NCBI RefSeq assembly: GCF_028583425.1
Contig: NC_072792.1
Span: 155,130,676-155,194,675, forward strand
Length of the DNA stretch: 64,000 nucleotides
Direction of reading: 5' to 3'
Origin: Eublepharis macularius
Lineage: Eukaryota > Chordata > Lepidosauria > Squamata > Eublepharidae
In this document: positions 34,234 through 45,127 of the stretch, piece by piece
Position numbering within the stretch: position 1 is the stretch's first letter
How the letters are laid out: the number at the start of each line of letters is the position of its first letter
Program-made: the position numbers and the translations under genes
Notes under the pieces: model-generated
Told to the model about the DNA's origin: nothing
The model's input: only the letters and a program-made list of their open reading frames with translations
The model's database searches: none

Positions 34234-34530
34234 AGAGCCCCATGGTGCAGAGTGGTAAGCTGCAGTACTGCAGCCCAAGCTCTGTTCACAACCTGAGTTC
34301 AATCCTGGCGGAAGTGGGGTTCAGATAACCGGCTCAAGATTGACTCAGCTTCCCATCCTTTCAAGGTTGGTAAAATGAGTACCCAGTTTCCTGGGGGGTA
34401 AAGTGTAGATGACTGGGGAAGGCAATGGCCAACCACCCCGTAAAAAGTCTGCCAAGAAAACGCCGTGATGCAACCTCCCACCATGGGTCAGTAATGACTT
34501 GGTGCTTGCACAGTGGACTACCATTACCTT
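34234..34530 (+). mobile_element. Sauria SINE with 12-bp target duplication
   Basis: Full-length: head gtgcagagtggtaagctgc, B-box gagttcaatcc, core ggctcaagattgactcagc, tail atgactTggtgcttgca-type. Flanked by tatgtatgacta at 34222-34233 and 34531-34542. Confidence 0.92.
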
Positions 34531-34542
34531 TATGTATGACTA

Positions 34543-36055
34543 GCAACAGAGCCTGTTGTGAAAAGAAATACAATAGGATCTAGCAGTGAGGCCTTGGGAG
34601 GCCCTTGGGAGGCCCTGCAGCCACTGCAGAGGGGTCTCCCCCATGCTGCACCTCATTGCCAGCTCCACAGCCCCTCCGAGGCCTGCCACAGATGGCATGG
34701 ATGCCTGGCACGGCCCTCCCAAGGCCCCACAGGGGCCAAAACAGTGCACCGGGCCATGCCAACCACTCACCTTATATCCTGGCACAGGCGCACCCTCAGG
34801 GCACCTGCGCCAGGATAAAAAACAACTTATTGCCAATATGGCTCAGCTTTTATGTAGTAGGATTCTCCGTCATTGCTACTGTCATTCTGTCATTCTGTCA
34901 TTGCTACTGTTCTGTGCTCTGCGGGCTGGCCTGGTTTGCATTCCTTTGGAATAGAGCCACCAGCTGGGCATGCTAGGCTAGGAACAGGAGCACAGAGTGG
35001 CAGTGGCCAGTGCTGGGAGCTTGGAGCACAGGGCTTACAGCTAGTGGACTGGTTGGTTGAGCAATGCAACCTTTTCAGGCTTCAACTTGATGCAGCTCAG
35101 CTGCATCTGTGGGCAGGCATTGAGGCTCTTAAGACTGTGCTGGGCTCTGACCAGGATCCTGCTAGGAATTACCACTCTCCATGTTCTGCTCTGGATCACC
35201 TGGGAGGTGGCATGCAGCCAGCCTGACACTTTGCCTTCTCTGTGCCACCTCAGCCTTGGTCCTAGGCTGCCACCATTCCTGCAGAGTAGAAGAGGGTCCT
35301 GGGGGCCCTGGTTCATGTCCTGCCTGGCAGATGCTTAGTGGTTATCTCAGGGGCCGGCAGCAGGGGCTCATTTTCAGGCTCCAGTAGGGCAGCCTCTGGC
35401 ACGTTGGAGCATGGCCAGCAGGTGCCTCTGTAGTGTCAGGCCCTCCCTACCCTGCTGTCTTCCAGGTACCTGGTCTTGGTGCCTCATGCTCTTCCTCTGA
35501 GCCCTGCATCTCAGAGTCACTAATCTGGTCAGAGGGGAACATGACAGATGTGACTGAAAAAGTGAGGCAAAGGAGCATCCGTATGGAGGGATGCCTGCTC
35601 TTTTCTCCATTTCCTTTCAAGCACACCGCTTCTCCGCTCCCACACCCCACAGCCACAGCACCAGCCTTTTTTTAACACTATAGTGTAATGCTGCTACAGC
35701 TATATAGCTCCTGCCAATAGCCCCTGAGTGGCAGGTGCAAAACAGGAAGGAGATACGGAAACCTGCATCTTTCTGTCCACACTTACCGCAAATCTGCTCT
35801 GAGCACAGCCTTTCGGGAAGCTGGAGGAGACCTGAAAAGTGGGTGACTGCATGAGCGCATTGTGCAGAAACCCCTCAAAAGTCTAAGGAGCACGAAGCCA
35901 AACCTGCGTGTGAAGGTAATCCGGGATCCCAGCGGGTTCAACAGAGTAATTAATTAAAAGCAACTGTTAAAAGCTACATATTTACAGACAGGAGCAGGTA
36001 CAGGTAGGAATATGTGGAATATACACTCCTCTCATTTTTCTAGGTGTTGAGCATT
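34543..36055. other. G/C-rich intergenic region, unassigned
   Basis: From 34580 to 35700 the DNA is G/C-rich and gives overlapping frames on both strands without any recognisable domain or splice signals. A small tandem pattern (tcattgctactg, cattctgt) is at 34868-34912. It could be a decayed repeat or mobile element. I see no gene I can support. Confidence 0.35.
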
Positions 36056-36220
36056 AAGGTGCTAAACCCACTTTCATCATATCTCAGAAGCTAAGCAGGG
36101 TCAGCCTGGGAAACCACTTTGATGGGACACCAAGGAAGTCCAGCGTGACGACGCAGAAGCAAGCAATACAAATCCCCCGCTGTTTGTATTGGCTGTGACT
36201 TGATGGCAACTTACACACAA
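36056..36220 (+). mobile_element. 5S-rRNA-derived SINE, 5'-incomplete
   Basis: Starts inside the 5S part (tctcagaagctaagcaggg), then tgatgggacaccaaggaag; 3' end attggctgtgacttgatggc. Confidence 0.75.
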
Positions 36221-37395
36221 ACAGGTTTTGCAGAGGGATTTTGTTTCCTAGAAAGAAATTTACAAACCCTTTTCAATGAGAGGCTACCCCAGTACCAGCG
36301 AAAGGGATGCACACAACACAGGAAGCAAAGCCTCTTTCAAACCATTTTCAGCTCTCTTAGCATTAAAACTATTGTTGGCCTCTCTAGCCTCTGTTTTCCA
36401 ATGGGTGCAACCAGGAAGGCAACCCACCTGCTTGGTTTTGAGAGAGAACAGCTCTATGAATAGGGAAGGAACCATTTGGAAAGCACTGGTGTGTGTGTTA
36501 AACCAGCGCGGTGGGGTTGCATGAATGGAAAGCATATATCCCATTATCTTCTGTTAGAGAAAGAGAAACACAAACTTTAAAAAAAAATCCCACAAGCAAT
36601 CATCTCTAATAACACAATTTCACTGACTGGAACTCTTTCTCTCACGATACTTCACACAGCATAACCCACTGTTAGGACTTTGATTACACGCTAATCTTCC
36701 CACTATGTTTGTATTTCTCAAATTGCTTCTAAACACTTTATGGATTTCAAAATACCAAAGGTTATAAGGAACAAACTACATGTCACTCACAAACATGTCT
36801 AAGGAAGCCCAGAGGGTTGTTTTTAATGCTAAGAAGCCTTAGGCTGTTGCCATCCTAAGTAAAGGACTGGTGGGAGAAGGGGAGGAGCAGCTGAATCTTT
36901 TCCTTGGGGCAGGTTTCCATCCACAATCTCCCTTCTTAAGCTGCTTTTCCACTTGCAGAATTCTAGGTCGGTAATAATCCTTGTAAATATACAAACAGAA
37001 TCCCTTAAGAGGGAAAAGGGGGGATTGATTTTGAGCAGAAAAATGGCTGACAGGCAAAGTGTTAAGCAGACACACATTGCTGCCATTACAATTTCCTAAA
37101 CCTGCTTTTCATTTTTTTATGTTGGTGCTTTGAATTGCCTTTACATTACACCTTTGAATTACCTTCTAGTTTACCTCTAAAAGTGTTATCTATTATTCAC
37201 TGAGTGATTTTCCACTGTCATTCAAAGAAGAGCTCTGAGGAATCTGAAAGCCTGCGTACTACTTTGTGACCCTTCACTGAGTCCCAATAAAAGGTATTAC
37301 ACCGCCACTGCTGCCTTGGGATCCCGCCCCCCTTCAATTGCCATGGCTACTTGTTGCCCTTAACAACTTTTCTTGCGACTAAGATTGCTTTTCAC
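36221..37395. other. Intergenic, no feature recognised
   Basis: Unique-looking. No exon, RNA gene or clear repeat. Confidence 0.4.
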
Positions 37396-37396
37396 C

Positions 37397-37462
37397 ATGG
37401 TGGAGGTAGAAAGGGCTGTCAAGTCATTGCCAACTTATGGCAACTGCTGCTGGAATTTTCAA
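37397..37462 (-). mobile_element. 5S-rRNA-derived SINE, 3' part (interrupted)
   Basis: Inverted SINE 3' end (ggtggaggtagaaagggctg, gccaacttatggcaac) broken at gctggaattttcaa by the foldback insertion at 37463. It continues at 38108. Confidence 0.75.
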
Positions 37463-38107
37463 ACAATTCCGGGAATATTAAATTATCAATTCTTTATATT
37501 CAGTGCAAAAGTGCAAAGTGCAAAGTGCAATTATATAAATATACAAATTGATACATATACAATAAATACAAAAGGAATATCTGATTTCTCTGTCTCAACG
37601 TGCAATAAATATGATAAAAATTACTTATTTTTTATCCTTTGTCCAAATCATTATGGAGAAGGTTTTTAGAGATCAATGTCCATAAACTATATATGATGGA
37701 AATTTAGCAGCATGCAAAGTTGTAAATGGAGAGTCCTGATGTAGATGCTGGGTGACTCCAGTCCAAACTGTAAATTGTTCCAAAAGTGCCGACGGGATTA
37801 TGCGTGCATATTTATACAATTCCCGTTTCATATATTACATACTTCTTCCTGGGCATGAATAAACATGGACGGTCCCCAATACACTGGTGACTCAATTATT
37901 GCTGCTTATACCTTCTTTTCCAAGCTTCAATACATTACACACATAGGTCAACAGACTTTTGTATTTATTGTATATTTATCAATTTGTATATTTATATAAT
38001 TGCACTTTGCACTTTTGCACTGAATATAAAGAATTGATAATTTAATATTCCTGGAATTGTTTGTTACAGTTCATTACTATCCGGGTGGATTCCCTTGGTT
38101 TGCCTAA
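37463..38107. mobile_element. Foldback (snapback) element inserted in a SINE
   Basis: It is flanked by identical 14-bp copies of gctggaattttcaa (37449-37462 and 38108-38121). Its left ~105 bp (acaattccgggaatattaaa ... aataaatac) are repeated inverted near its right side (37958-38062), apart from a 7-bp tandem difference (tgcaaag). About 45 bp lie between the right arm and the right flank. No protein is encoded. The combination of long duplication and inverted arms is reminiscent of Penelope-like element copies, but I cannot prove the class. Confidence 0.7.
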
Positions 38108-38285
38108 GCTGGAATTTTCAAGGCAAGAGACTAACAGAAGAGGTTTGCCATTGCCTTCCTCGGCATGGCGATCCTGGTGTTCCTTGGAGGTCTTACATCC
38201 AATTACTAACCCTGCTTTGCTTCCAAAATATGATGAGATCAGATTTGCCTGCACTATCCAGATCAGGGTGCTGATCATCACAGGG
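38108..38285 (-). mobile_element. 5S-rRNA-derived SINE, 5S head (interrupted)
   Basis: Continues the SINE: gaggtttgccattgccttcc, ggaggtcttacatccaatta (box C region) and the 5S head (gatgagatcagatttgcc). Confidence 0.75.
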
Positions 38286-39903
38286 ATGCAAAAATGTGCC
38301 CGGGGCTAGAATTGTCAACTTTTAAACCGCCCTCTCCAGCTGTCCCTTTAATAGCAATTTAATCTGCATCAATTATAAAGTGATATTATTTAGCTCCATG
38401 CCATGAAAAGATTCATCTGCTCTTCTTTTCCCCATATTAAACCTCTATTAAAAGGACAGGACTTTTTCCCTGGCCAGTTAGCAACCTTATCAACCAGCTG
38501 GAGCAAAGGAAGCAGGAACAGGTGAGAATGGGGTACATACACCTGTTCTCATTCCACTCACTGTTGCCACTAACCCCATCTCTGGTCCTCTTCTTTTTAC
38601 CCAGCATGCCTCTACAAATGGGCAGACCCGTGGCCAGGAATCCCAGATAAGCCATACTGTAAAACCACAGCGTGGTTCAGCCTAGAAAGGAAAAAAGCCC
38701 TTTAAAAGATAGGAGGGGACTGGTGCACAGCAGCAAGCTGCCCCATTCCATTTTGAAAGTGGGGCACAGCTCTGCCTACTCCCAATAGTGGTTGCGGGAG
38801 AAGAATCCAGATTCAGTCCCGTCCCCCGCCCCCCCCCCACATGCCACAGTTTCCCAGTTGAGCCAAAGAAAATGAGTTTTCCTTTTCCCCCGCAGCTTCC
38901 TGGGCATTCCATAACTTGCAGAGAGTCAGACATGCTCCACTGTGCTTCCTCCACCAGCATAGGGGGGGGGGATGTTGCCCAGTTACTCCTCATTCATCAC
39001 AGTGCATGACGCTGCATTTTAGTCAAGCGACTCCTCCAAGGACGCAGAGGCTGTCGTCTGTAGGATTCAACCCAGTATGTTGGAACTACAGGGTTATATA
39101 CGACTACTCCTCACAGTTAAGGGCAGTGCATTTGATTAACACATAAGCCTCTTGCACTGACCAACCATGTCTTGCATCAACAGAATGCACCACTCTTTGC
39201 TGCACAGAGTGGCAAGATACTGTCCACAGAATGGAGAAATCCTATGGCAAATTGGAGGGCTACTCTTGAACTTTCATTTGACAAAGTCATTCAATAGGTC
39301 TTGTCTAAATAATAGGGTCCACTATATTATATAGCAGTACATTATATAGTTCTTGAGACAGTCTATTTACTTTCTCATTTATTACAGGTATACTTTGAAA
39401 GACTAGAATTTACAATGCTCAGTTTGGCTTACTTAGTCCCCTTCATATACTTTTATCTTTACACCAATCTATTGAGTTCGGTTACAAATGACTCAAGATC
39501 ACTCAGTATGCTTCAGGGCTAAAGAAGAATTTGATATAGTATTATTTATGTAAAAGGCAAACCTTGGATTCCTACAAAGCTTCATAAAAGCAGCTCTTCA
39601 GCTACCTAAACCACGAGGTGTGGTGATACTAGAGTTTTATGCTGTAGTAGTATCCTCTTGACTTCTCATTCACAAAATCTTGTTTGCTGTGGTGAAATGA
39701 ATGAGCAGTTAGTAAGATGCAATATAGATCAGTCAACTGTTGAGCATGGTTAACCCTAGTTGGATTGTGTCCGTTGAAATACGCTGGCTGAGAAATCCAG
39801 CGTGAATTGTGATGGTTTCATGCACTTGGGAAAGCATCTTATCAATTACATCTGATATTCTGTAGGTCATGAAACGAGTTTTTGAACCCAAGGAACTTGT
39901 AAT
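38286..39903. other. Intergenic, no feature recognised
   Basis: Contains C- and G-runs near 38830 and 38965. No exon, RNA gene or convincing repeat. Confidence 0.4.
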
Positions 39904-39916
39904 GTACTTTAATTTC

Positions 39917-40474
39917 GAATGTCCTAAAGTAACTGAATTTTGGCAAATGGTTCTGGAAAAGATGGAGGATTTATGTAAAGTTAAATTAGAATTGACAGGG
40001 AAGGTATTGTTTATGGGAGTTCTGGGGAATAATAAAGTAGATAATTCTAAACAGGAGTTGTTTAAAACAATTATCATTGCTGCACATGCAGTCATAGCTT
40101 ATGGCTGGAAGGATGCAGCAAAGTGGACTATGGGTAGATGGGATCTGTATTTATATCAAATGATCCAATCAGACATTCTGGCCATATTAAAACAAGAAAA
40201 GACATGGGAGGATAATATATTAGAGATAAGGAAGAAATGGCTTGGGTATATAAATTGGGTAAGGGAAGGGGGGACCAACAAAGATACATTTGACAAAATC
40301 CAAAGGGTGTGCTTATGGTTGCAAGTATAAAGTATTATTTTCCAATTGGTCGCTTACAGGAGTGGGGGGAGGGTAACATAAAGGGGAAAAGGTTGTATTG
40401 ATGTAGGATTATGTTAATGTAATGGAAGGGACTATGTATGGCTATGTAAACAAAGACATTAATACAATAAAAAA
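39917..40474 (+). mobile_element. Young 5'-truncated L1 LINE
   Basis: Encodes the last ~138 residues of L1 ORF2 in one open frame: ECPKVTEFWQMVL at its start, then AHAVIAYGWKDAAKW and a C-terminal KWLGYINWV region. A ~140-bp 3' UTR follows, ending in acaataaaaaa. It is flanked by gtactttaatttc at 39904-39916 and 40475-40487, an exact 13-bp target duplication. The intact frame and clean flanks indicate a recent insertion. It cannot move by itself, as the endonuclease and reverse transcriptase were lost to truncation. Confidence 0.93.
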
Positions 40475-40494
40475 GTACTTTAATTTCAGGTGGG

Positions 40495-40570
40495 CTGCCA
40501 TGCTGGTGTGAAGTAGAAGAGCAAGATTCAGGTCCAATAGCACCTTAAAGACTAACTAGATTTCCAAGGT
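40495..40570 (+). repeat. Dispersed repeat of unassigned class
   Basis: Contains gaagagcaagattcaggtcc and aatagcaccttaaagactaa, matching the inverted copy at 14480. Confidence 0.55.
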
Positions 40571-41589
40571 ATTTTGTCATTGACTGCTGTAGCTTGTATA
40601 TGTGATGTACATTGATATTGGATATTGTGGCTTGAATATGGAAATCTATGTTATACATATATTTTTAAGTAAGTTCTGCAGTTTAACTATTATGTTATCC
40701 ATTCTATCAGTTTAGGGTCTTCTGACATGGTCTCCTCAAGGACCCAATCCTTTTCTTTTGCAGTGGTTCAAAATTAGCATTGATATGAAATGGGTGAATG
40801 AGATAATACTCCAACACTGAACTGTTAATCCCAAAGCTTGCCTTGCTATTAGCAGTGACCACTCAAGAGTGCAGCACAGACTCTTGACTAAGGCTGCAAT
40901 TCTAAGAACACTTTCTGGGGAGTAAGCCCAAAGGAATAAAATCGGACTTGCTTCTGGGTAGACCCACATAGGATTGCTCCCTGATTTGAGTCTATGCATG
41001 TTTACTTGGAAACAAGCCCCACAAGTCCTGGGGAACTTACTTGAGAGAAAGCATGCATAGGACTATAGCCTGGGCATGTATCTATTGTACATTAAGATTC
41101 AGCCACTGATCAGGAATTGCAAACTATTTTTGAAAGTTTAATAGCCATTTACCATATTCACAAAACACAAGCCCAAAGAAGGCTAGTGGAACTACTGGCA
41201 CAGTTCTGTGGATCCTGGGCTGATTAGATGTACTAAGATGACTCAAGTTTCCAGGCAGCAACTTATTTTTGGAGAGAGAAAAAAATGACTCAACTCTTTT
41301 ATAACTTTGTCTTTACTAATATTTTGCAATTATAGAAAGATCATTGGCACATCATTTTACATAGTCAGCCACTGTAACAACTACTCCCCTGTCCACATAT
41401 GAGAGGTACTAGCAGCCTTTTGTTCCATCGAAATCAGTGAGACTTAAATATATTTTGAATCAGAGTCCAAGGCACAGAGAGAGGAATAGGCAGCCCTATA
41501 TATCCAATCCAATTAAACTAAAGCACTGAGATTCAAGACACTTCAATGTTATTGACATTTATCCAAGTGGAAATCCAAATAATTAATAA
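40571..41589. other. Intergenic; short palindromic repeat at 40885-40985
   Basis: At 40885-40985 there is ggctgcaattctaagaacac, gggagtaagccc and cataggattgctcc, related to 6370-6565. Elsewhere nothing recognised. The 3' part of the RASL11A transcript may extend into this region. Confidence 0.45.
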
Positions 41590-41650
41590 TTAAGTACCAT
41601 CAAGTCACAACTGACTTACAGCCATCCCTGAAGGGATTTTCAAGGCTGCT
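41590..41650 (-). mobile_element. 5S-rRNA-derived SINE, 3' end only
   Basis: Contains taccatcaagtcacaactga, cttacagccatccc and ttttcaaggc, the inverted 3' end of the SINE. It lies just beyond RASL11A, possibly inside its 3' UTR. Confidence 0.55.
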
Positions 41651-41921
41651 AAAATCCAAACACTTCTATTTCATTCAACTGCAAGTTATTGTTAAACACA
41701 GGGGTAAGAGCCTAGCCTTTTGACTCCATCTTTCTCAAAGATCAGCACGTCCCAGTTGCATTCTGTCCCAATCCGACTTTTAAAATTTGATACAAAACTT
41801 GAACACAAGAAAGTTGCATATTTTCAAATGTACACACAATCAATAGCATCCATAAAAAAATAAAATCTTCTTATAAATGTAGTGTTTATAAAAACAGTCT
41901 GTCCAATGGAAAGGGATCCAT

Positions 41922-42374
41922 TCACTTGACCTTGTAAGATAAAGCCTGCCTGAAGCGTCTCTTGAGATCTTGCATGTTAGGAGATTTGGGCCGTGGAATA
42001 ATGGATGATCTCCTTTTCTCTCCATTGCTGCAGCTGTGCAATTTACTAACTTCTTTACAAAGATACTGAAACACATCACACACCCCTTGGTAATTATCAC
42101 TAGTGGAGATTTCTAGGAACACGCTGCCCAGTTCGTTAGCCAGCTGTAGGCCTTCATTCGCCGCTACCTGTCTGGCATGGGTCAGGTCCCCTTTGTTGCC
42201 TACAATAATGACAGGAGTTTTAGAGTCTGGACGACTCTTCCGGATCTGTTGATAGAGGGGACGGATAGATTGGTAGCTATGGTAGTCTGTAACAGAGTAG
42301 ACCAAGAGAAAACCATCCGCCCATTTTAGACACCGGGAAAGCGAATCCAACATGTGTGGGATATCTTCTTGCAA
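41922..42374 (-). CDS. RASL11A: RASL11A coding exon 4
   Basis: 453 bp including TGA. Encodes residues 87-236 with G4 NKGD and G5. Acceptor ctcttttcag|TTGCAAG. Longest single open stretch of the gene. Confidence 0.96.
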   Translation of the reverse strand: MQEDIPHMLDSLSRCLKWADGFLLVYSVTDYHSYQSIRPLYQQIRKSRPDSKTPVIIVGNKGDLTHARQVAANEGLQLANELGSVFLEISTSDNYQGVCDVFQYLCKEVSKLHSCSNGEKRRSSIIPRPKSPNMQDLKRRFRQALSYKVK

Positions 42375-43881
42375 CTGAAAAGAGACAATAAGAAAACATG
42401 TATGAGCCATAAGCAGAAAACTCTTTTGACAGCAACTGGAATGAATGGCTATCAAAATAAGAGGCTGCGGCTGAGGGCATGCAAAAAGTCCTAGGATGAA
42501 TCACGGGTATCTTCACTTCAAAGTGTTGGAAAAGAGAAGGGCTTACATATTTTAAAAAATTGCATGGGATCAGCCTGCAGCGAAGTCTCACTTTGCAACT
42601 TATTCCATGCACCGATTTTTATTTTACTTGTTTCTCTCCTGCCCTTAATAATCAACCTTCTCTCAGTCATGCAATGTAGTCATTTGAAGCAATGAACAAA
42701 GTTGTTTCAATGAACACGCAGGAAAAGCTTGAGCCAGAGCTCACTGCAGTTAATGGGACTTTCCCACTAATAGCCAATGAATGTATAAATCCAGCCCAAC
42801 AACCCTAGCAGAACTGTCAGATTGGGATTATTTCTGTACCTCAATGCATCCTGGGGTGTCTTGAATTTGCAAGAAAATTTGGTCATCCTCCACGTGAACA
42901 AGTCTTGAATAAAGATTCCCTGGAGGAATAAGAATGAAAGATTGTTTTCAAATGCTTGCCTTTTAGTTTTGGGGAAAGAGGGGAGCTGCTGTCAAACAAG
43001 AGGGGCAACTCATTCTCCATGGGGCAACTCTTTCTCCTAAATGCACTGTGTCTCCCCACAGTCCCTCATTACAGGGCAAGAGGAAGGGCAGAATGAAGCT
43101 ATGGGATGCTGCCCATCCCACAAACTGCCTGGGCTTAGCAAAGGAAGAGTCTTTCTACTAGGAAGTCACCACACACAGGGATTGCACCCAGAAGGAACCA
43201 AGAGACCTTTTGAAAACAAACTCACCTGTGTTGGGTTCGTAGTCGCCAATAAATCTCCTGGTTAGGTAGCGGACAATCATTGCTGGAAAAAAGAAGCGTT
43301 TGAGGTGTTACACTCAAGGCTGTTATCTCCAGATTTCTGCTTAATGAAAGAGGAGTCACAGCAAGGCAGCTTACACTGGGCAGCCCATGCTTAGGCAGGC
43401 AACTCGGCTGCGGCAAAGATGCCTCGAAACACAGCTCTGGAGTCTCCTTAGTTACCAGTCAGAGCCTTATCATGCTCCTCCTGGGCCAGTGGAGGAATTT
43501 CCCACCGCAGGTATTTAAATCCCCTCTAGAGGAGACTTCTCTACCTGAACATGCTCCCAGTTTCTTCCAGTCAAGTTAAAAAGCGCCCTCTCCACCCCAT
43601 CCCTAGGTTTTTCCTGAAGTATTTCCACTTTGCTTTCTTCCTTTCCCCCCACCGCAGGAAACGGCGGGACCGCAACATGCCCGTCTTTCTCGCCTCGATT
43701 CTTCCCCGGGCGCCGCCCTCCTTCCGCATCTGCTCGCAGCCCCTCTCCCCGGGCGCTTACCGCTCTTCCCCACGCTGCCTGTTCCAAGCACGGCCAGTTT
43801 AATGTCCTTCACGAAGAAATCGGCAGGGCACTCCTGGATCGGGGCGAGGAGGCAGTGGTTCGACATGGTCGACAGCCGCAT
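41922..43881 (-). CDS. RASL11A: RASL11A, Ras-like small GTPase (4 exons)
   Basis: CDS = 43761-43881, 43226-43282, 42840-42919, 41922-42374 (minus strand), 236 aa. All introns are GT-AG and in phase. GTP-binding motifs: G1 GTGSVGKS (33-40), switch I YEPNTG with T59, G3 DTPG (80-83), G4 NKGD (146-149), G5 EISTS (174-178). Glycine replaces the catalytic glutamine region of classical Ras, as usual for this atypical subfamily. No C-terminal CAAX box, so it is not predicted to be prenylated. The C-terminus SPNMQDLKRRFRQAL is typical of RASL11 proteins. The end (SYKVK) lacks the last ~6 residues I recall in human (242 aa). I chose MRLSTM as start, with an alternative Met six codons in, because human starts MRPLSM. 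The family member is reported to act in the nucleolus on rDNA transcription. Order relative to RPL21 matches human chromosome 13. Confidence 0.96.
42840..42919 (-). CDS. RASL11A: RASL11A coding exon 3
   Basis: 80 bp encoding NLYSRLVHVEDDQIF and the G3 motif DTPG. Acceptor cctccag|GG preceded by a short pyrimidine tract; donor GAG|GTACAG. Confidence 0.93.
43226..43282 (-). CDS. RASL11A: RASL11A coding exon 2
   Basis: 57 bp encoding MIVRYLTRRFIGDYEPNT (switch I). Acceptor ttttccag|CA; donor ACAG|GTGAGT. Confidence 0.94.
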
Positions 43882-44430
43882 GGGAGAAGCACCTCGCTGG
43901 CAAAGCGAATCCGAGTGCGCAAAAGCCGCGTCGGAAAAAAGCACCCAAAGCGAGACCCGCGCCTGCCTGCCTGCCACGCAGCCTCGCCGCTCAAACGCCG
44001 CCGCCTCCGTTTGGGGACCTGCCAGCGCGCGGGGCTTTTAAAGGCTTCCGGAGCGCCGCCTCCGCCCATCTTTGGCCAGGCTGAACCAGGCGGCGGCAGC
44101 GGCGGGGCTTGCGTGGGTCCGTGCGCAGGCAGCGCGGCGCCTCCGGCTGCAGACAATGGGAGCTGCTGGGTTAGGCCGGGAGCGGACGCGGCTCTGGTTT
44201 GCGCAGCGGTGGGCAGCCGCCGACTGCTGGGGCATTCCAAGGCTGAGCGCCTGGGGTGTTGCCGCGGCTCTCGGAAGGACTGAGGAGGTGCAGAGGAGAC
44301 CGGCGAGGCCAGGCTCTCGTGGCGAAGGCCAGCGAAGAGCGCGTTCCCCTCTTTGTTTGGACTGGAAGAGGGAATTAATTTCGCGCCATCTGCATTCAGT
44401 GGGTCCCGTTGCCTGGAAGGAAGCACCGCT
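43600..44430 (-). promoter_or_regulatory. CpG-island promoter of RASL11A
   Basis: Dense CpG and CGCC/GGCGG runs surround exon 1 and contrast with the A/T-rich surroundings. On the minus strand a TATA-like TTTAAAA lies at 44036-44042, about 155 bp upstream of the start codon. A GC box (GGGCGG) lies just upstream of it at 44062-44067. This would place a start of transcription near 44010. The island is clear; the exact start site is inferred. Confidence 0.75.
43761..43881 (-). CDS. RASL11A: RASL11A coding exon 1
   Basis: Residues 1-40 plus one base of codon 41. Encodes the N-terminal tail and the P-loop. The donor is GCG|GTAAGC. It lies within the CpG island. Confidence 0.94.
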
Positions 44431-44454
44431 GAATCTAGTTTTTTAAAAAATTCC

Positions 44455-44570
44455 TGTCAGGTGTATTTATTTACATTATTTCTAGCCCCAGTGAGACTCA
44501 GGACGGGCCTGATGCAGAGCTGCAACAGGGGCACAAAACAATAAGTACCACTTACTGGATTTTGGTACTT
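44455..44570 (-). mobile_element. LINE 3'-tail fragment
   Basis: Contains tatttatttacattatttct then agactcaggacgggcctgat, resembling the inverted tail of L2-like elements. Very short and diverged. Confidence 0.4.
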
Positions 44571-45127
44571 TCTGTCAATACTGTTTACAGGGGGAGGGGT
44601 CTATAGCAACAGAGAAAAAGGAAAAAATGGAAACAGTGGTGTCAGAAAAGCAACAAAATATAATTAGCAGTACAGGCAGTCCACACTTCCAAGTAAACAC
44701 GAGAATCTGGCTGCGGAAGCACATTACACAAAGGTACGTGGATGCTCATGCACCCATATAAAGGTGCCTTTTATAGGCTCAAAGTTTTGTGGAATCTATT
44801 TTGATGATATATGATTGACCAGCAAGCCAAAAAATTGTCTACAGGAGCATCTCCTTTGTGAAAGAGTGCATCTGTTTTTCTGCTCATGCAAGGAGAATAG
44901 TTATCTTATGGGCATAGTTATAGGCTGGTCGTGTGTACAGTTTAAGGCAACTCAGCCGTGGGTATATTTGGTCACCTCAGCTCAGGGTACCATGTGCAAG
45001 CGTGACATCCACATATGTGTTTACTGCAGAAATGATACCTAGTAGACAACTAGATTTCATAAGCAGTGCTGCTTAATAACTATCCTTCATTTTAGACCTG
45101 TATGTTTGGTACTTCCTCTAATCCAAC
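44571..45127. other. Intergenic, no feature recognised
   Basis: No exon, RNA gene or repeat supported. Confidence 0.4.

Noticed and set aside
37463-38107. Hammerhead ribozyme, expected if the element were Penelope-like
   Set aside because: I looked for a CTGATGA ... GAAAC core on both strands; the nearest phrase (ctgatgtaga) does not complete the core.
13012-38285. 5S rRNA genes
   Set aside because: Only part of the 5S sequence is present and each copy continues into a SINE body.
39869-40330. 153-aa host gene
   Set aside because: The first residues come from the flank and the rest is the C-terminus of L1 ORF2 with target duplications around it.
43630-44283. 217-aa plus-strand open frame over the RASL11A CpG island
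   Set aside because: It is antisense to exon 1 and the promoter, is rich in Ala/Pro/Gly/Arg, and is explained by lack of stops in G/C-rich DNA. No domain seen.
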